In this document: in pieces, positions 1 through 9,594 of the stretch
Layout of the letters: the number at the start of each line of letters is the position of its first letter
Numbering within the stretch: position 1 is the stretch's first letter
Assembly (NCBI RefSeq): GCF_002119765.1
Contig: NZ_CP021112.1
Span: 1,482,501-1,546,500 of the forward strand
Length of the DNA: 64,000 nt
Reading direction: 5' to 3'
Origin: Pseudorhodoplanes sinuspersici
GTDB taxonomy: Bacteria > Pseudomonadota > Alphaproteobacteria > Rhizobiales > Xanthobacteraceae
Notes under the pieces: model-generated
Databases searched by the model: none
What the model was told of the DNA's origin: nothing
What the model saw: the letters and a program-made list of their open reading frames with translations, nothing else
Made by a program: the position numbers and the translations under genes

Positions 1-632
1 TGCCACCATTCCTTTGCATAGGGAATGAACCCATGCGCACGCATCGCGTCGGACAGTAATTTGCGATTGGCGCGCTGCTGCGCACTGACATCGCCGCGCG
101 ATCCCGCGCGCGGCGACAGGAAATCGAAATGCGTGCCCATGTCGAGTTCTTCGTTGCCCGGCAACGACACCAAGGTGAGATCGACGGTCGAACCGCGCGA
201 ATGTCCCGAACGCTGCGAGAGATAGCCTTCGCGAAACAGATGGCGCTTGTCGATGTCGGGATAGAATTCGGCCTTGGTCCCGTTCTCAGGCCCGCGCGCC
301 CAGCGGGCGAAATGCGCCACCGCCCGCACCGGCCGATAGCAATCGAACACCTTCAGCCCCAGCTTCCGCGGGGCAAGGTCCCGTTGCACCGCCCCCAATG
401 CCGCAGCCGCCTGCCGGGTCAGGATGCAGACCGGCGCCTCATAGCCATCAACCCGCGTGCCGACAAAATTGTGCGGACTGAAATAGCGCAGATCGACCAC
501 AAGGCCCGGCACCACAGAGGCGACATCGACAAAAGCTGATGGCCGGGTCTGCGCGTCCACGCTTTGTCCCATGCACGAGAGAATGGCGGCAACGGCGAGT
601 CCTCTCGGCAATGAACGAATCGCGCGCTGCAT
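1..632 (-). CDS. D-alanyl-D-alanine dipeptidase (VanX-like, M15D), 3' end cut by window edge
   Basis: Reading leftwards from an ATG at 632 (MQRAIRSL...) the frame stays open to the edge of the window, so about 210 codons are visible and the stop lies outside. The N-terminus is a signal peptide ending near VDA-Q, so the protein is probably periplasmic. The motif SGHSRGSTVDLTLV carries the zinc-binding His and Asp of the family, and DMGTHFDFLSP and the terminal KEWW (normally EWWHF) match VanX/DdpX enzymes. These zinc enzymes hydrolyse free D-Ala-D-Ala; chromosomal copies usually recycle peptidoglycan rather than confer glycopeptide resistance. The gene is divergent from proA. I infer the family with good confidence from the ordered motifs; the exact substrate is not shown. 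Confidence 0.85.
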   Translation of the reverse strand, partial: MQRAIRSLPRGLAVAAILSCMGQSVDAQTRPSAFVDVASVVPGLVVDLRYFSPHNFVGTRVDGYEAPVCILTRQAAAALGAVQRDLAPRKLGLKVFDCYRPVRAVAHFARWARGPENGTKAEFYPDIDKRHLFREGYLSQRSGHSRGSTVDLTLVSLPGNEELDMGTHFDFLSPRAGSRGDVSAQQRANRKLLSDAMRAHGFIPYAKEWW

Positions 633-796
633 GCGGAAAGGATGGCGTAACGCCACCAAATCATCAACGTTTCCAATACCATCCATGAAGAACACGCATG
701 CCAAACTGGTCTGGCAGGCCCCCTGCCGCCTCGCCCGTGCGGCGCTTACATGGTACACGATGTCGCCCGTGTTCACTGTAGTTGACGCCTGAACTC

Positions 797-2089
797 ATGA
801 CTGCGCCTCTAAAATCCGTCGATTCCGCCGCCTCTGTGACCGACCTCATGCGGGACATCGGTCAGAAAGCCCGTAAAGCTGCGCGCGTTCTGGCCTTGGC
901 GCCGGCACAGCAGAAGGAACAGGCGCTGCTGGCGATGGCGCAGGCAATCCGCGCAACGACAAAGGACATCATCGCCGCCAACGAAGCCGATGTCGCCGAT
1001 GCCAAGGCCGCGGGCATCACCGGCTCGTTCCTCGATCGTCTGATCCTCAACGAGAAGCGCATCGAAGGCATGGCCGAGGGACTCGAAGTTGTCGCCAAGC
1101 TGAAAGATCCGGTCGGCGACGTGATATCGAAATGGAAGCGGCCGAACGGCATGACCATCGAGCGCGTGCGCACGCCCATCGGTGTCATCGGTGTGATCTA
1201 CGAAAGCCGCCCCAATGTCACCGCCGATGCCGGCGCGCTGTGCCTGAAGGCCGGCAATGCCGCGATCCTGCGCGGCGGCTCGGATTCGCACAGATCCTCG
1301 CGCGCCATTCATGCCGCGATGCTGGACGGCTTGCGAAGCGCCGGTCTGCCGGAAGATGCGATCCAGCTCGTGCCGGTGCGTGATCGCGCTGCCGTCGGCG
1401 AAATGCTGAAAGGCCTCAACGGCAACATCGATGTGATCGTGCCGCGCGGCGGTAAAAGCCTTGTCGCGCGCGTGCAGGACGAAGCGCGCGTTCCGGTCTT
1501 CGCGCATCTTGAGGGTATCAACCACGTCTATGTCGACAAGAAAGCCAAGCTCGATATGGCCAGGGAGATCATCCTCAATGCAAAACTGCGGCGCACCGGG
1601 GTCTGCGGCGCAGCCGAAACATTGCTGATCGATCAGAATGCACCGAAGAAGGTTGCCAAGGCCCTTGTGACAGCGTTGCTCGATGCTGGCAGCGAAGTGC
1701 GCGGCGATGCGGCGATTCAGAAAATCGATGCACGCGTGAAGCCGGCCAGCGACGATGATTTCGGCAAGGAATTTCTCGACGCCATCATCGCTGCCAAATT
1801 TGTCGATGGGATCGACGATGCCATGGCGCATATCGAACACTATGGCTCGCAGCATACCGACGCGATCGTGACGCAGGATAAGGCCGCAGCGGCGAAATTC
1901 CTCAACGAAGTGGATTCCGCCATCGTGCTGCATAACGCCTCGACGCAATTTGCCGACGGCGGCGAGTTCGGGTTCGGCGCTGAAATCGGCATCGCCACGG
2001 GCCGCATGCATGCACGCGGCCCGGTCGGCGTCGAGCAACTCACATCGTTCAAATATCGTGTGCGCGGCACGGGACAGACAAGGCCGTGA
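797..2089 (+). CDS. proA: Glutamate-5-semialdehyde dehydrogenase (gamma-glutamyl phosphate reductase)
   Basis: ProA reduces gamma-glutamyl phosphate to glutamate-5-semialdehyde with NADPH, the second step of proline synthesis, in the cytosol. The protein is 430 residues from the ATG at 797, the usual family length. An in-frame TTG at 782 would add five residues and is less likely. The catalytic cysteine lies near residue 270 in [15 protein letters not shown], and the substrate motif [11 protein letters not shown] is intact. The gene is followed 13 bp later by nadD in the same direction, an arrangement common in Hyphomicrobiales. proB is not adjacent in this window. No strong Shine-Dalgarno precedes the start. 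Confidence 0.97.
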   Translation: MTAPLKSVDSAASVTDLMRDIGQKARKAARVLALAPAQQKEQALLAMAQAIRATTKDIIAANEADVADAKAAGITGSFLDRLILNEKRIEGMAEGLEVVAKLKDPVGDVISKWKRPNGMTIERVRTPIGVIGVIYESRPNVTADAGALCLKAGNAAILRGGSDSHRSSRAIHAAMLDGLRSAGLPEDAIQLVPVRDRAAVGEMLKGLNGNIDVIVPRGGKSLVARVQDEARVPVFAHLEGINHVYVDKKAKLDMAREIILNAKLRRTGVCGAAETLLIDQNAPKKVAKALVTALLDAGSEVRGDAAIQKIDARVKPASDDDFGKEFLDAIIAAKFVDGIDDAMAHIEHYGSQHTDAIVTQDKAAAAKFLNEVDSAIVLHNASTQFADGGEFGFGAEIGIATGRMHARGPVGVEQLTSFKYRVRGTGQTRP

Positions 2090-2102
2090 CATCGTGGCCG
2101 TT

Positions 2103-2762
2103 ATGAAGCCCGGCGATGGCCCGACACGCACCCTCGTCAAGAGCGTGACAAAGGCGCGCGTGACGCTTCCTCCGCACGCCCCCGGCCTGCGCATCGGCTT
2201 GTTCGGCGGATCGTTCAATCCGCCGCATGAAGCGCATCGCGCGGTCAGCCTCCTGGCGATGAAGAAGCTGCAGCTCGATCGGCTGTGGTGGCTGGTGACA
2301 CCGGGCAATCCGCTGAAAGACAAAAACGCATTGCCGCCGATCGGCGAGCGCATCGCAATGGCGCAAGCGATGGCCGATCACCCGCGCATCGATGTCACCG
2401 GTTTCGAAGCCGTCATCGGCGCGAAATATTCATACGATACGATCGCCTGGCTGCTGAAAGAATCGCCGGGCACTCATTTCGTCTGGATCATGGGTGCGGA
2501 CAATTTGAAGGACTTCCACCGCTGGAAGCACTGGCGCGATATCTTCATGATGCTGCCGATCGCGGTCGTGGACCGCGGGGGCCTCAGCCTCAAGGCCGCC
2601 TCGGGGCCTGCCGCCATCAGCTTCGCCAAAGCCAGAATCCCCGAAAATCAGGCATCACGGCTGCCGGTTTTACCGGCACCGGCCTGGGTTTATCTGCACG
2701 GGGTCAAGTCCGACCTGTCCTCGACCCGGATTCGGGCCGAAAAGGAAGGGAGCGGCCATTGA
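2103..2762 (+). CDS. nadD: Nicotinate-nucleotide adenylyltransferase
   Basis: NadD joins ATP and nicotinate mononucleotide to make deamido-NAD in NAD biosynthesis. The nucleotidyltransferase signature GLFGGSFNPPHEAHR sits near residues 31-45, and the C-terminal SSTRIR motif that binds phosphate is present. The protein is 219 residues from the ATG at 2103; a GTG at 2094 would add three residues. About 30 residues precede the first core strand, a common alphaproteobacterial extension. It lies between proA and rsfS on the same strand, as in many relatives. Confidence 0.95.
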   Translation: MKPGDGPTRTLVKSVTKARVTLPPHAPGLRIGLFGGSFNPPHEAHRAVSLLAMKKLQLDRLWWLVTPGNPLKDKNALPPIGERIAMAQAMADHPRIDVTGFEAVIGAKYSYDTIAWLLKESPGTHFVWIMGADNLKDFHRWKHWRDIFMMLPIAVVDRGGLSLKAASGPAAISFAKARIPENQASRLPVLPAPAWVYLHGVKSDLSSTRIRAEKEGSGH

Positions 2763-2793
2763 AAGTGCTGACCCATCGTGCCTACATTCGTGA

Positions 2794-3276
2794 GTGTTGA
2801 GTCTCGTCTTGAACGCAACCGTAAGAAGGAAAGGGCCTCTGACAACACAAGCGACCGCGCGGTCTCGTGCAAAAACGCCTGAAACGTCTAGTGCACCTGT
2901 CGTACCGCAGACCGTTTCCGAGGTGCGTGACGCCTCCGAAACGTTGAAAATCGTCCTCGACCGTCTCGAAGAGATGAAGGCAGAGGACCCCGTCACCATC
3001 GACCTCACCGGCAAAACCTCGATTGCAGACCTGATGGTGGTGGCCTCGGGCCGCTCAAACCGCCATGTCGGCGCTGTCGCGGACGATGTCGTGGAGCATT
3101 TGAAGAAATCCGGACTGAAAGACATCCGCGTTCAGGGCCAGCCGCATTGCGACTGGGTGCTGATCGATGCCGGCGACGTGATCATTCACGTGTTCCGGCC
3201 GGAAGTCCGCGATTTCTACGCGATCGAAAAGATGTGGGCGGGCGGCCAAAACCCGGCTCAACGCAAGTCGAACTGA
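2794..3276 (+). CDS. rsfS: Ribosome silencing factor RsfS (Iojap family)
   Basis: RsfS binds protein uL14 of the large ribosomal subunit and blocks joining with the small subunit when nutrients are scarce. The Iojap core runs from about residue 50 (LKIVLDRLEEMKAEDP) to the end, with DLTGKTSIADLMVVASG, GQPHCDWVLIDAGDVIIHVF and a tail RDFYAIEKMW that match the family closely. The N-terminal 45 residues are low-complexity and the start is uncertain. The GTG at 2794 gives 160 residues; a shorter form starting closer to LKIVLD would be more typical. It is followed 16 bp later by rlmH, its usual neighbour. Confidence 0.9.
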   Translation: MLSLVLNATVRRKGPLTTQATARSRAKTPETSSAPVVPQTVSEVRDASETLKIVLDRLEEMKAEDPVTIDLTGKTSIADLMVVASGRSNRHVGAVADDVVEHLKKSGLKDIRVQGQPHCDWVLIDAGDVIIHVFRPEVRDFYAIEKMWAGGQNPAQRKSN

Positions 3277-3292
3277 TCGCGAAGGAACTCCG

Positions 3293-3775
3293 ATGCGCGT
3301 GCTGGTGCTCGCGGTCGGGCGTATGAAGAAGGGCGCGGAAGCGGACCTTGCCGCGCGCTATCTGAAACGTGTGCTCCAGGCCGGCCGCAATATCGGGATT
3401 CGCGATATCGAAATCGTCGAAATCCGCGAAAGCCGGGCGCAGGATGCCGAGCGCCGCAAGCTCGAAGAAGCCATCGCGATCGCCAATGTCGTGCCTGACA
3501 AATCGGCCATCGTGCTCCTCGATGAACGGGGCGAATCGATCAGCAGCGCCGCCTTCGCCGAGCATCTGGGGCAATGGCGCGATGGCGGACAGCCGGCGGT
3601 CGCTTTCGTCATCGGCGGGGCCGACGGATTGGCCGAAAGTCTGCATTCCAAGGCCAAAACCGTCCTGAGCTTTGGCGCGGCGACCTGGCCGCATCAGATG
3701 GTGCGGATTATGCTTTTGGAGCAGCTCTACCGGGCTGTCACAATCCTGTCCGGACACCCATATCACCGTGAATAA
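3293..3775 (+). CDS. rlmH: 23S rRNA (pseudouridine-1915-N3) methyltransferase
   Basis: RlmH is a SPOUT-fold methyltransferase that methylates pseudouridine 1915 in helix 69 of 23S rRNA using S-adenosylmethionine. The 160-residue length is standard. The cofactor-binding knot motifs LDERGESIS, FVIGGADG and the C-terminal PHQMVRIMLLEQLYRA, ending in SGHPYHRE, are all present. The ATG at 3293 follows AAGGAACTC, a usable ribosome-binding site. It forms a compact group with rsfS, both acting on the large ribosomal subunit. Confidence 0.96.
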   Translation: MRVLVLAVGRMKKGAEADLAARYLKRVLQAGRNIGIRDIEIVEIRESRAQDAERRKLEEAIAIANVVPDKSAIVLLDERGESISSAAFAEHLGQWRDGGQPAVAFVIGGADGLAESLHSKAKTVLSFGAATWPHQMVRIMLLEQLYRAVTILSGHPYHRE

Positions 3776-3838
3776 AAGCGCCTGACTGCGGCAAAAAGGC
3801 ACAAGAAGGCCGCTATTCCGGGGCATGAACGGAGCCGA

Positions 3839-5191
3839 ATGATCGGGTCTTGCACAAAAGCGCGAGTTTTGCGCCGGGTCACTGCCGGGGCTGCCATTTT
3901 GGCCGCCTCAATGGGCGGAGGCGGAACCGTTCTCGCGCAAAACGGCGGCCCCCCAAAAGCTGCCGTCGAGACCCAAGCGGATAATGACATTCTGAAGGCG
4001 CGGGAACGGGAACTCGAGGCCGCCCGCAATGAGCAGAAACGGGCCGCCGAGACCGAAGCCCGCCTGCGCGCGGAAATCGAAAGCTTTGGCAACGACCGCC
4101 GGAAATTGAACGCGGACCTGATCGCTACCGCAGCCCGCATGCGCGAGGTCGAAGACCGGCTGTCGGCCACCGAAGGCCGCGTGGCTCCGCTGGAAGAGCA
4201 GGAAGGCAAATTGCGCCAGTCGCTGAACGATCGCAGAGACGTCATCGCCGAGGTATTGGCGGCGCTTCAGCGCATGGGTCGCCGTCCGCCGCCAGCCTTG
4301 CTGGTCAGCCCGGACGACGCCGCCAAGACTGTTCGGAGCGCAATCGTCCTTGGTGCGGTGGTGCCTGAAATGCGAGCAGAGGCTAACCGGCTGGCGGCGG
4401 ATCTGACACAGCTTCAGAAATTGCGGTCGGATATTGCCAGCGAACGGACGAAACTGACGACCGATCTGAAATCGTTGTCTGACGATCAGGCACGCATGAC
4501 GCTGCTGATCGAAGAACGTGGCAAGCAGCAAGCCAATTCGGAACAGGCGTTGGAGAAACAGCGCGCTCAGGCCGGTGTGTTGGCCAAGCAAGTCGATAAT
4601 TTGCAAGATCTGGTCACAAGACTGGAACAAGGGCTGGAGAGTGCCGCACGCGCAGCGAAAAGTGCCGCCCTGTCCGAAGATCAAAAGGGCGCGAGCAAAC
4701 CGGCTCTGACTGCGCTCAGCGATCCCGGCCGCCTGTCTCCCGCCATCGCTTTTGCATCGACGCGCGGCTCACTGCGGATGCCGGTGAATGGCGTGAAAAT
4801 TCGCGATTTTGGTGCTGCTGACGGGATCGGCGGAACCGAACGCGGGATATCGATTGCGACCCGCCCCGGGGCACAGGTCACGGCACCATGCGACGGCTGG
4901 GTGGTCTATGCCGGCCCGTTTCGTTCTTACGGGCAACTCTTGATCCTGAATGCAGGCGGCGGATATCATATCGTGATCGCTGGTATGGAACGAATTTCCG
5001 TCGACATCGGTCAATTCGTGCTAACCGGCGAACCAGTCGCAGCAATGGGGAGCGGCACAGCGCGAGTAGCGGCGGCATCTCCCATAGGGACCAGCCAACC
5101 GGTGCTTTACGTTGAATTTCGCAAAGACGGGACACCCGTCGATTCCGGCCCGTGGTGGGCCAAGAAAGAAAGTGAGAAGGTCCGCGGATGA
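3839..5191 (+). CDS. EnvC-like murein hydrolase activator (coiled coil plus degenerate LytM/M23 domain)
   Basis: This 450-residue exported protein begins with a signal peptide (about residues 1-34, ending VLAQ). A long charged coiled coil follows (roughly 40-290), then a C-terminal LytM/M23-type domain (about 320-445). The zinc ligands of true M23 peptidases are missing: the strand normally carrying the first His and Asp reads ERGISIATRPG, and the HxH motif is replaced by VLYVEFR. That is the pattern of EnvC-type factors, which bind and activate amidases that split septal peptidoglycan rather than cutting it themselves. The stop overlaps the ctpA start by four bases, so the two are translated together. 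Confidence 0.88.
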   Translation: MIGSCTKARVLRRVTAGAAILAASMGGGGTVLAQNGGPPKAAVETQADNDILKARERELEAARNEQKRAAETEARLRAEIESFGNDRRKLNADLIATAARMREVEDRLSATEGRVAPLEEQEGKLRQSLNDRRDVIAEVLAALQRMGRRPPPALLVSPDDAAKTVRSAIVLGAVVPEMRAEANRLAADLTQLQKLRSDIASERTKLTTDLKSLSDDQARMTLLIEERGKQQANSEQALEKQRAQAGVLAKQVDNLQDLVTRLEQGLESAARAAKSAALSEDQKGASKPALTALSDPGRLSPAIAFASTRGSLRMPVNGVKIRDFGAADGIGGTERGISIATRPGAQVTAPCDGWVVYAGPFRSYGQLLILNAGGGYHIVIAGMERISVDIGQFVLTGEPVAAMGSGTARVAAASPIGTSQPVLYVEFRKDGTPVDSGPWWAKKESEKVRG

Positions 5192-6531
5192 TGCGCAAGA
5201 CAATCCTCGTCCTCATTGGAGCGGCGGCAGGCGCGGCCCTGACGCTGGTCGCGGTGCAACCCCGCATCATGTTTGCCGGCATGAGCGCGAAAGCAGCCGC
5301 GTCGTCGGACACGTACCGCAATCTTAACCTGTTCGGCGATGTGTTCGAACGCGTCCGCTCCGACTATGTCGAGAAGCCGGACGATGCGAAGCTGGTCGAA
5401 ACAGCGATCAATGGCATGCTGGCCGGACTCGATCCGCATTCGAGCTACATGGACGGCAAAAGCTTCCGCGACATGCAGATCCAGACACGCGGTGAATTCG
5501 GCGGTCTCGGCATCGAAGTGACGATGGAAGACGGCCTCGTGAAGGTCGTGTCGCCAATCGACGAAACGCCCGCCGCCAAGGCCGGCATTCTCGCCAACGA
5601 CATCATCACCCATCTCGACGATGACGCCGTGCAGGGCCTGACCCTGAACCAGGCGGTCGAGAAGATGCGTGGACCGGTCAACACCAAGATCAAGCTGCGC
5701 GTGATGCGCAAGGGTCAGGACAAGCCGATCGAGATCTCGATCACCCGCGACATCATTCGGGTGCGCGCGGTGCGTTCGAACGTGCAGGGCGACGATGTCG
5801 CCTACATCAAGCTGACCCAGTTCAACGAACAGACCACCGACGGCCTGAAGAAGGCCATCGCTGATCTGACAGCGCAGATTCCGGCCGACAAGCTGAAGGG
5901 CTACATCATCGACATGCGCAACAACCCGGGTGGCCTGCTCGATCAGGCGATCTCGGTGTCGGACGCATTCCTTGAGCGTGGCGAGATCGTCTCGACCCGT
6001 GGGCGCAATGTTGAAGAGACTCAGCGCTTCAACGCCCGCGCCGGCGACCTGACCAAGGGCAAGCCGATCATCGTGCTGGTCAATGGCGGCTCGGCTTCGG
6101 CTTCGGAAATCGTGGCCGGCGCGCTGCAGGACCACAAGCGGGCGACCGTGCTCGGCACCCGCTCGTTCGGTAAAGGTTCGGTGCAGACCATCATCCCGCT
6201 CGGGGCCGGCAACGGCGCGCTGCGGTTGACCACGGCGCGCTATTTCACGCCATCCGGCAAGTCGATCCAGGCGAAGGGTATCTCGCCGGACATCGAAGTG
6301 CTGCAGGACGTGCCGGACGATCTGAAGGCGCGGTCGGACACGAAGGGCGAATCCTCGCTGCGCGGCCACCTCAAGGCTGACGGTGACGAGCAGACCGGTT
6401 CGCAGTCCTATATCCCGCCGGATCCGAAGGACGACAAGGCGCTGAAAATGGCGGCTGACCTTCTCCGTGGCACGGTGACCAACTCGGCCTTCCCGCCGAG
6501 CGGCAAGCGGGCGGAAGCTCCGAAGCAGTAA
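5188..6531 (+). CDS. ctpA: Carboxy-terminal processing protease, S41 family
   Basis: A periplasmic or membrane-anchored serine protease of 447 residues. A hydrophobic N-terminal segment (residues 5-25) is followed by a helical domain, a PDZ domain (about 95-175, GEFGGLGIEVTMEDG...) and the S41 catalytic core. The Ser/Lys dyad lies in GGSASASEIVAGAL (Ser near 304) and RSFGKGSVQ (Lys near 329). CtpA enzymes trim or degrade cell-envelope proteins from their C-termini. The ATGA overlap with the upstream EnvC-like gene implies translational coupling, and the pair is a conserved alphaproteobacterial envelope module. A strong hairpin terminator follows. Confidence 0.95.
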   Translation: MMRKTILVLIGAAAGAALTLVAVQPRIMFAGMSAKAAASSDTYRNLNLFGDVFERVRSDYVEKPDDAKLVETAINGMLAGLDPHSSYMDGKSFRDMQIQTRGEFGGLGIEVTMEDGLVKVVSPIDETPAAKAGILANDIITHLDDDAVQGLTLNQAVEKMRGPVNTKIKLRVMRKGQDKPIEISITRDIIRVRAVRSNVQGDDVAYIKLTQFNEQTTDGLKKAIADLTAQIPADKLKGYIIDMRNNPGGLLDQAISVSDAFLERGEIVSTRGRNVEETQRFNARAGDLTKGKPIIVLVNGGSASASEIVAGALQDHKRATVLGTRSFGKGSVQTIIPLGAGNGALRLTTARYFTPSGKSIQAKGISPDIEVLQDVPDDLKARSDTKGESSLRGHLKADGDEQTGSQSYIPPDPKDDKALKMAADLLRGTVTNSAFPPSGKRAEAPKQ

Positions 6532-6557
6532 TTGCTTCGAAAGCCTACGACATACGG

Positions 6558-6592
6558 ACGGGGCGGTCTTCGGGCCGCCCCGTTTCTTTTTG
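6558..6592 (+). terminator. Rho-independent terminator after ctpA
   Basis: A 9-bp perfect stem (ACGGGGCGG/CCGCCCCGT) with an 8-base loop lies 27 bases after the ctpA stop and is followed by TTTCTTTTT. It ends the plus-strand run that starts near rsfS or the EnvC-like gene. Confidence 0.85.
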
Positions 6593-6633
6593 CCGGACCG
6601 GCAGGCTGTGTTTCCGCCAGCAGAATCGGGATC

Positions 6634-6662
6634 CGAAGCCGGCTATGGCCGGCGAAGGCCGG
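6634..6662. repeat. Dispersed GC-rich palindromic repeat, copy 1
   Basis: This 29-base segment, rich in GCCGGC, is nearly the reverse complement of 16099-16127, with the core CCATAGCCGGCTTCG shared exactly. It lies between the ctpA terminator and the next gene. It appears to be a small dispersed intergenic element; nothing suggests a function. Confidence 0.5.
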
Positions 6663-6765
6663 TAGCCACCTCGCGCGAAAACACTCTAGACTCGCAGGTA
6701 TGATTCGCAGGGCACGATGCCGGACTTTGCGGAGTCATAATCCATCGTAATCGGGCAATCGTGCC

Positions 6766-7938
6766 GTGGATGAACTGAACACCCCCCTCGGCCAAGGGCC
6801 GTCCAAGCCGCGCCGGTTCGCAGTGCCGACCATCGCAACCCGTGCCGTTGCGGGGACATTGGCCGCGATTATCGCGGTATTCGTGCTGTGGGCGATCATC
6901 GCGCAGGACCCGATGGGCGGCGAACCGCACGCCAAGGTCTCGATCACCGCACCGGAATCGCTTGAGGCGAACGCGCCCAAGCCGCCAGCTCCGAAGCCGG
7001 ACGCACCGATGCATGAGCAAGCGGCGACGCAGCCGGACAAGCCGGCTGGTACGACCATCACCATCATCGACGGGTCGAGCGGCAAGCGGCAGGAAGTCAC
7101 GATCCCGAATACGACCGACAGCAAACGGACCCCGGCCGAAACACGGCTGCTCGAGACATCGCGTCACGGGCAGATTCCACGGATCGCACCGGACGGCACC
7201 CGCCCCGCCGATGCCTATGCTCACAAAGCGGCGATATCGGAAAAGGGCGCGCCGGACGGTCCGCAGGTCGCTATCATCGTCGGCGGCCTTGGCGTCAGCG
7301 CCTCCAGCACCGCCGATGCGCTGTCGAAATTGCCTGGCGCAGTGACCTTCGCCTTCACGCCCTATAGCAGCGAGCTCGACACGCTGGCCGGTCGCGCACG
7401 TGACAAGGGGCATGAGGTCTTGCTCCAGATTCCGATGGAGCCGTTCGATTATCCCGACAACGATCCAGGTCCGCAGACCTTGTTGTCGTCTCTGTCCCCC
7501 GAGCAAAATGTCGACCGCCTGCATTGGCTGTTCAGCCGCATGCAGGGCTATGTCGGCATCACCAATTACATGGGCGCGCGCTTCACCGCCTCGGACAACG
7601 CGCTCGCACCGGTGCTGCGCGAAGTGTCACGCCGCGGTCTGATCTATGTCGACGATGCATCCTCGCCGCGCAGCGTCGCCGGGCAGATTGCCGGCGCCAA
7701 CAAATTGCCGTTCGTGAAGTCGGACGTCGCCATCGACGCGGTGCCGAGTGCGGCCGAGATCGATAACGCGCTGCGGCGGCTGGAATCGGCTGCGCGCGAG
7801 CGCGGCATCGCCGTCGGCTATTCCTCCGCCTTGCCGGCCAGCATCGACCGTATCGCCAAATGGGCGAAAGCCGCGCAATCCCGCGGCATCACGCTGGTTC
7901 CGGTCAGCACCGTTGCGGTGAAGGCGCGGTCGAGCTGA
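6766..7938 (+). CDS. Divergent polysaccharide deacetylase family protein (YibQ/DUF610)
   Basis: A 390-residue protein starting at GTG 6766 ([10 protein letters not shown]..., a typical family N-terminus). A single membrane segment at about residues 27-48 is followed by a proline-rich linker, then a deacetylase-like barrel from about 160 ([15 protein letters not shown]...). The core motifs [26 protein letters not shown] and [12 protein letters not shown] match the family. It is classed as divergent because the metal-binding residues of ordinary polysaccharide deacetylases are not conserved, so true enzymatic activity is unproven. It sits between ctpA and rppH, as in many Hyphomicrobiales, and probably acts at the periplasmic face of the inner membrane. 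Confidence 0.88.
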   Translation: MDELNTPLGQGPSKPRRFAVPTIATRAVAGTLAAIIAVFVLWAIIAQDPMGGEPHAKVSITAPESLEANAPKPPAPKPDAPMHEQAATQPDKPAGTTITIIDGSSGKRQEVTIPNTTDSKRTPAETRLLETSRHGQIPRIAPDGTRPADAYAHKAAISEKGAPDGPQVAIIVGGLGVSASSTADALSKLPGAVTFAFTPYSSELDTLAGRARDKGHEVLLQIPMEPFDYPDNDPGPQTLLSSLSPEQNVDRLHWLFSRMQGYVGITNYMGARFTASDNALAPVLREVSRRGLIYVDDASSPRSVAGQIAGANKLPFVKSDVAIDAVPSAAEIDNALRRLESAARERGIAVGYSSALPASIDRIAKWAKAAQSRGITLVPVSTVAVKARSS

Positions 7939-8027
7939 TCACTTCAGCGGTCGTCTGCGCCGCCAGGCGAGGACGACTTGGTCCTGGCGTTCTTGCAAAT
8001 GACACAGACGCCCGGCAAAATTTCTGC

Positions 8028-8531
8028 ATGAGGAAAGAAGATTTCGAGAAGCTGCCGTATCGTCCCTGCGTCGGCATGATGGTGCTCAACCGCAGCGGCC
8101 AGGTCTTCATCGGCCGGCGGCTCGACGGACCCGAACATGTCGATGCCATCCATGCGTGGCAGATGCCGCAGGGCGGCGTCGACGAGGGCGAGGATCTTTA
8201 TGAAGCGGCGCTGCGCGAATTGCAGGAAGAAACCAGCATCCGCTCGGTCACGAAGCTTGCCGAGATTCCGGACTGGCTCGCCTATGACATTCCCGCCAAC
8301 ATTGCCGGTCAGGCCTGGAAGGGACGATATCGCGGTCAGAAACAGAAGTGGTTTGCGTTCCGCTTCACCGGCAACGAGAAGGAAATCAACATTCTCAATC
8401 CGGCCGGCGGTCACAAGCCGGAATTCGTCGAATGGCGCTGGGAGCCGATGCGCAATCTTCCTTCACTCATTATCCCGTTCAAGCGTCCGGTCTATGAAAC
8501 CGTCGTGAAGGAATTTTCGCGGTTCGCCTGA
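8028..8531 (+). CDS. rppH: RNA pyrophosphohydrolase / dinucleoside polyphosphate hydrolase (Nudix)
   Basis: RppH removes pyrophosphate from the 5' end of primary transcripts, which starts RNase E-dependent decay; the alphaproteobacterial form also hydrolyses diadenosine polyphosphates. The 167-residue protein from ATG 8028 has a full Nudix box, [20 protein letters not shown], at about residues 44-63, and the family motifs [11 protein letters not shown] and [19 protein letters not shown]. The reading frame is open upstream to 7860, but that part overlaps the previous gene in another frame and does not resemble the family. It is the last gene before a large palindromic repeat. Confidence 0.95.
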   Translation: MRKEDFEKLPYRPCVGMMVLNRSGQVFIGRRLDGPEHVDAIHAWQMPQGGVDEGEDLYEAALRELQEETSIRSVTKLAEIPDWLAYDIPANIAGQAWKGRYRGQKQKWFAFRFTGNEKEINILNPAGGHKPEFVEWRWEPMRNLPSLIIPFKRPVYETVVKEFSRFA

Positions 8532-8575
8532 GGACTCCGCAAGCCTCGAAGAACAACGTCGCTTTGCAATTATCT

Positions 8576-8663
8576 CCGTTCGTCCCCGCGAAAGCGGGGA
8601 CCCAGCGCATAACGAAAAAGACGTTGCTGCATTTCTGGTCCCCGCTTTCGCGGGGACGAACGG
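8576..8663. repeat. Palindromic intergenic repeat, family A
   Basis: Two 27-base arms (8576-8602 and 8637-8663) are perfect inverted copies, enclosing 34 bases. Each arm contains its own small hairpin, CCCCGCGAAAGCGGGG. Related elements occur at 19581-19681, 20782-20899 and 60029-60102. In RNA this would form a very stable double hairpin, so it may end or stabilise the rppH transcript. The rest of 8532-8789 shows no gene I can support. Confidence 0.9.
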
Positions 8664-8789
8664 TGATGGGTCACATCACCACCAAAAACAAACGTCATAG
8701 AAATTCGGCGAGGCAATTCGCCGCATTGGCGTGCCGTGAAGTCGACAACGCGCGAACATAGTGGGTCTTCCGATTCAACGGAGACAACG

Positions 8790-9584
8790 ATGCTCGACGC
8801 GAAACGCCTGCTCGATCAGTTCATGGGTGCGCCCAGCCAGCATATGCCCGACCATCGCGGAGGTGTGCCGCAACAGCAGCAGAGCGGACCTCAGAGGGGC
8901 GTCGGCGACATGGTCGGCGGACTGAGCAACGGTCTTGGCAACATGCTGGGTAGCAATCTCGGCGGCATTGGCGGCGGCGCCCTCGCCGGCGGCCTTGCCG
9001 CATTGCTGATGGGCTCAAAGTCGGGCCGCAGGATGGCCGGCAGCGCGTTGCAGCTCGGCGGCATGGCCGTTGTCGGTGCGCTCGCCTACAAGGCTTATCA
9101 GAACTGGCAGAGCGGCAAGACCGTGACGCAATCGACTGTGCCATCAACGTTGCCGCCGCCGCCGGCTGACACGCCTTTTCTCCCCGCGCGCGAAGCCGAA
9201 CAGCAATCGCTCAGCCGTCATTTGCTGCGGGCGATGATCGCCGCGGCAAAATCCGACGGCCATGTCGATGCGAAAGAACAGGCCGCGATCTTCGCCGAGA
9301 TGGACAAGCTGCCGCTCGATGCCGACGACAAGGCTTTTGTCATCGATGAAATGCGGAGGCCGCTCGATGTCGATGCTGTTGCGGACGCGGCGCGCACGCC
9401 GGAAGAGGCGGCGAGCATCTATACGGCGTCGTTGCTCGCGATCGACGTCGATAATCCATCCGAGCGCGCCTATCTCGGCTTGCTCGCAGCGCGGCTCAAT
9501 CTCGACGATGCGCTGGTGAAGCATTTGCATGCGAGCGTCGAGGGCGCGACCGTGCCGGCGAAAGATCCGGCAATGGCGAGATGA
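8790..9584 (+). CDS. TerB-like tellurite resistance / DUF533 family protein
   Basis: A 264-residue protein starting at ATG 8790 behind ACGGAGAC. Residues 1-50 are glutamine-rich, 55-105 form a glycine-rich hydrophobic segment (GGIGGGALAGGLAALLMG..., then ALQLGGMAVVGALAYKAYQNW), and about 145-255 is a helical TerB-like domain (LLRAMIAAAKSDGHVDAKEQ...). This is the YebE/DUF533 organisation, thought to be inner-membrane associated. The TerB fold binds metals through acidic residues in characterised relatives; no role has been established for this family. It stands alone, convergent with atpC. Confidence 0.85.
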   Translation: MLDAKRLLDQFMGAPSQHMPDHRGGVPQQQQSGPQRGVGDMVGGLSNGLGNMLGSNLGGIGGGALAGGLAALLMGSKSGRRMAGSALQLGGMAVVGALAYKAYQNWQSGKTVTQSTVPSTLPPPPADTPFLPAREAEQQSLSRHLLRAMIAAAKSDGHVDAKEQAAIFAEMDKLPLDADDKAFVIDEMRRPLDVDAVADAARTPEEAASIYTASLLAIDVDNPSERAYLGLLAARLNLDDALVKHLHASVEGATVPAKDPAMAR

Positions 9585-9594
9585 CTGCTTCTTT

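Noticed and set aside
1-632. VanX-like gene as acquired glycopeptide resistance
   Set aside because: No vanH, vanA or regulator genes nearby, and the signal peptide and normal GC point to a chromosomal recycling enzyme.
809-2353. 514-codon open frame antisense to proA and nadD
   Set aside because: It is the mirror of two well-conserved genes, with no family resemblance and no ribosome-binding site; a GC-rich shadow.
3839-5191. Active M23 endopeptidase
   Set aside because: The zinc ligands are not present; the domain is the degenerate, activator type.
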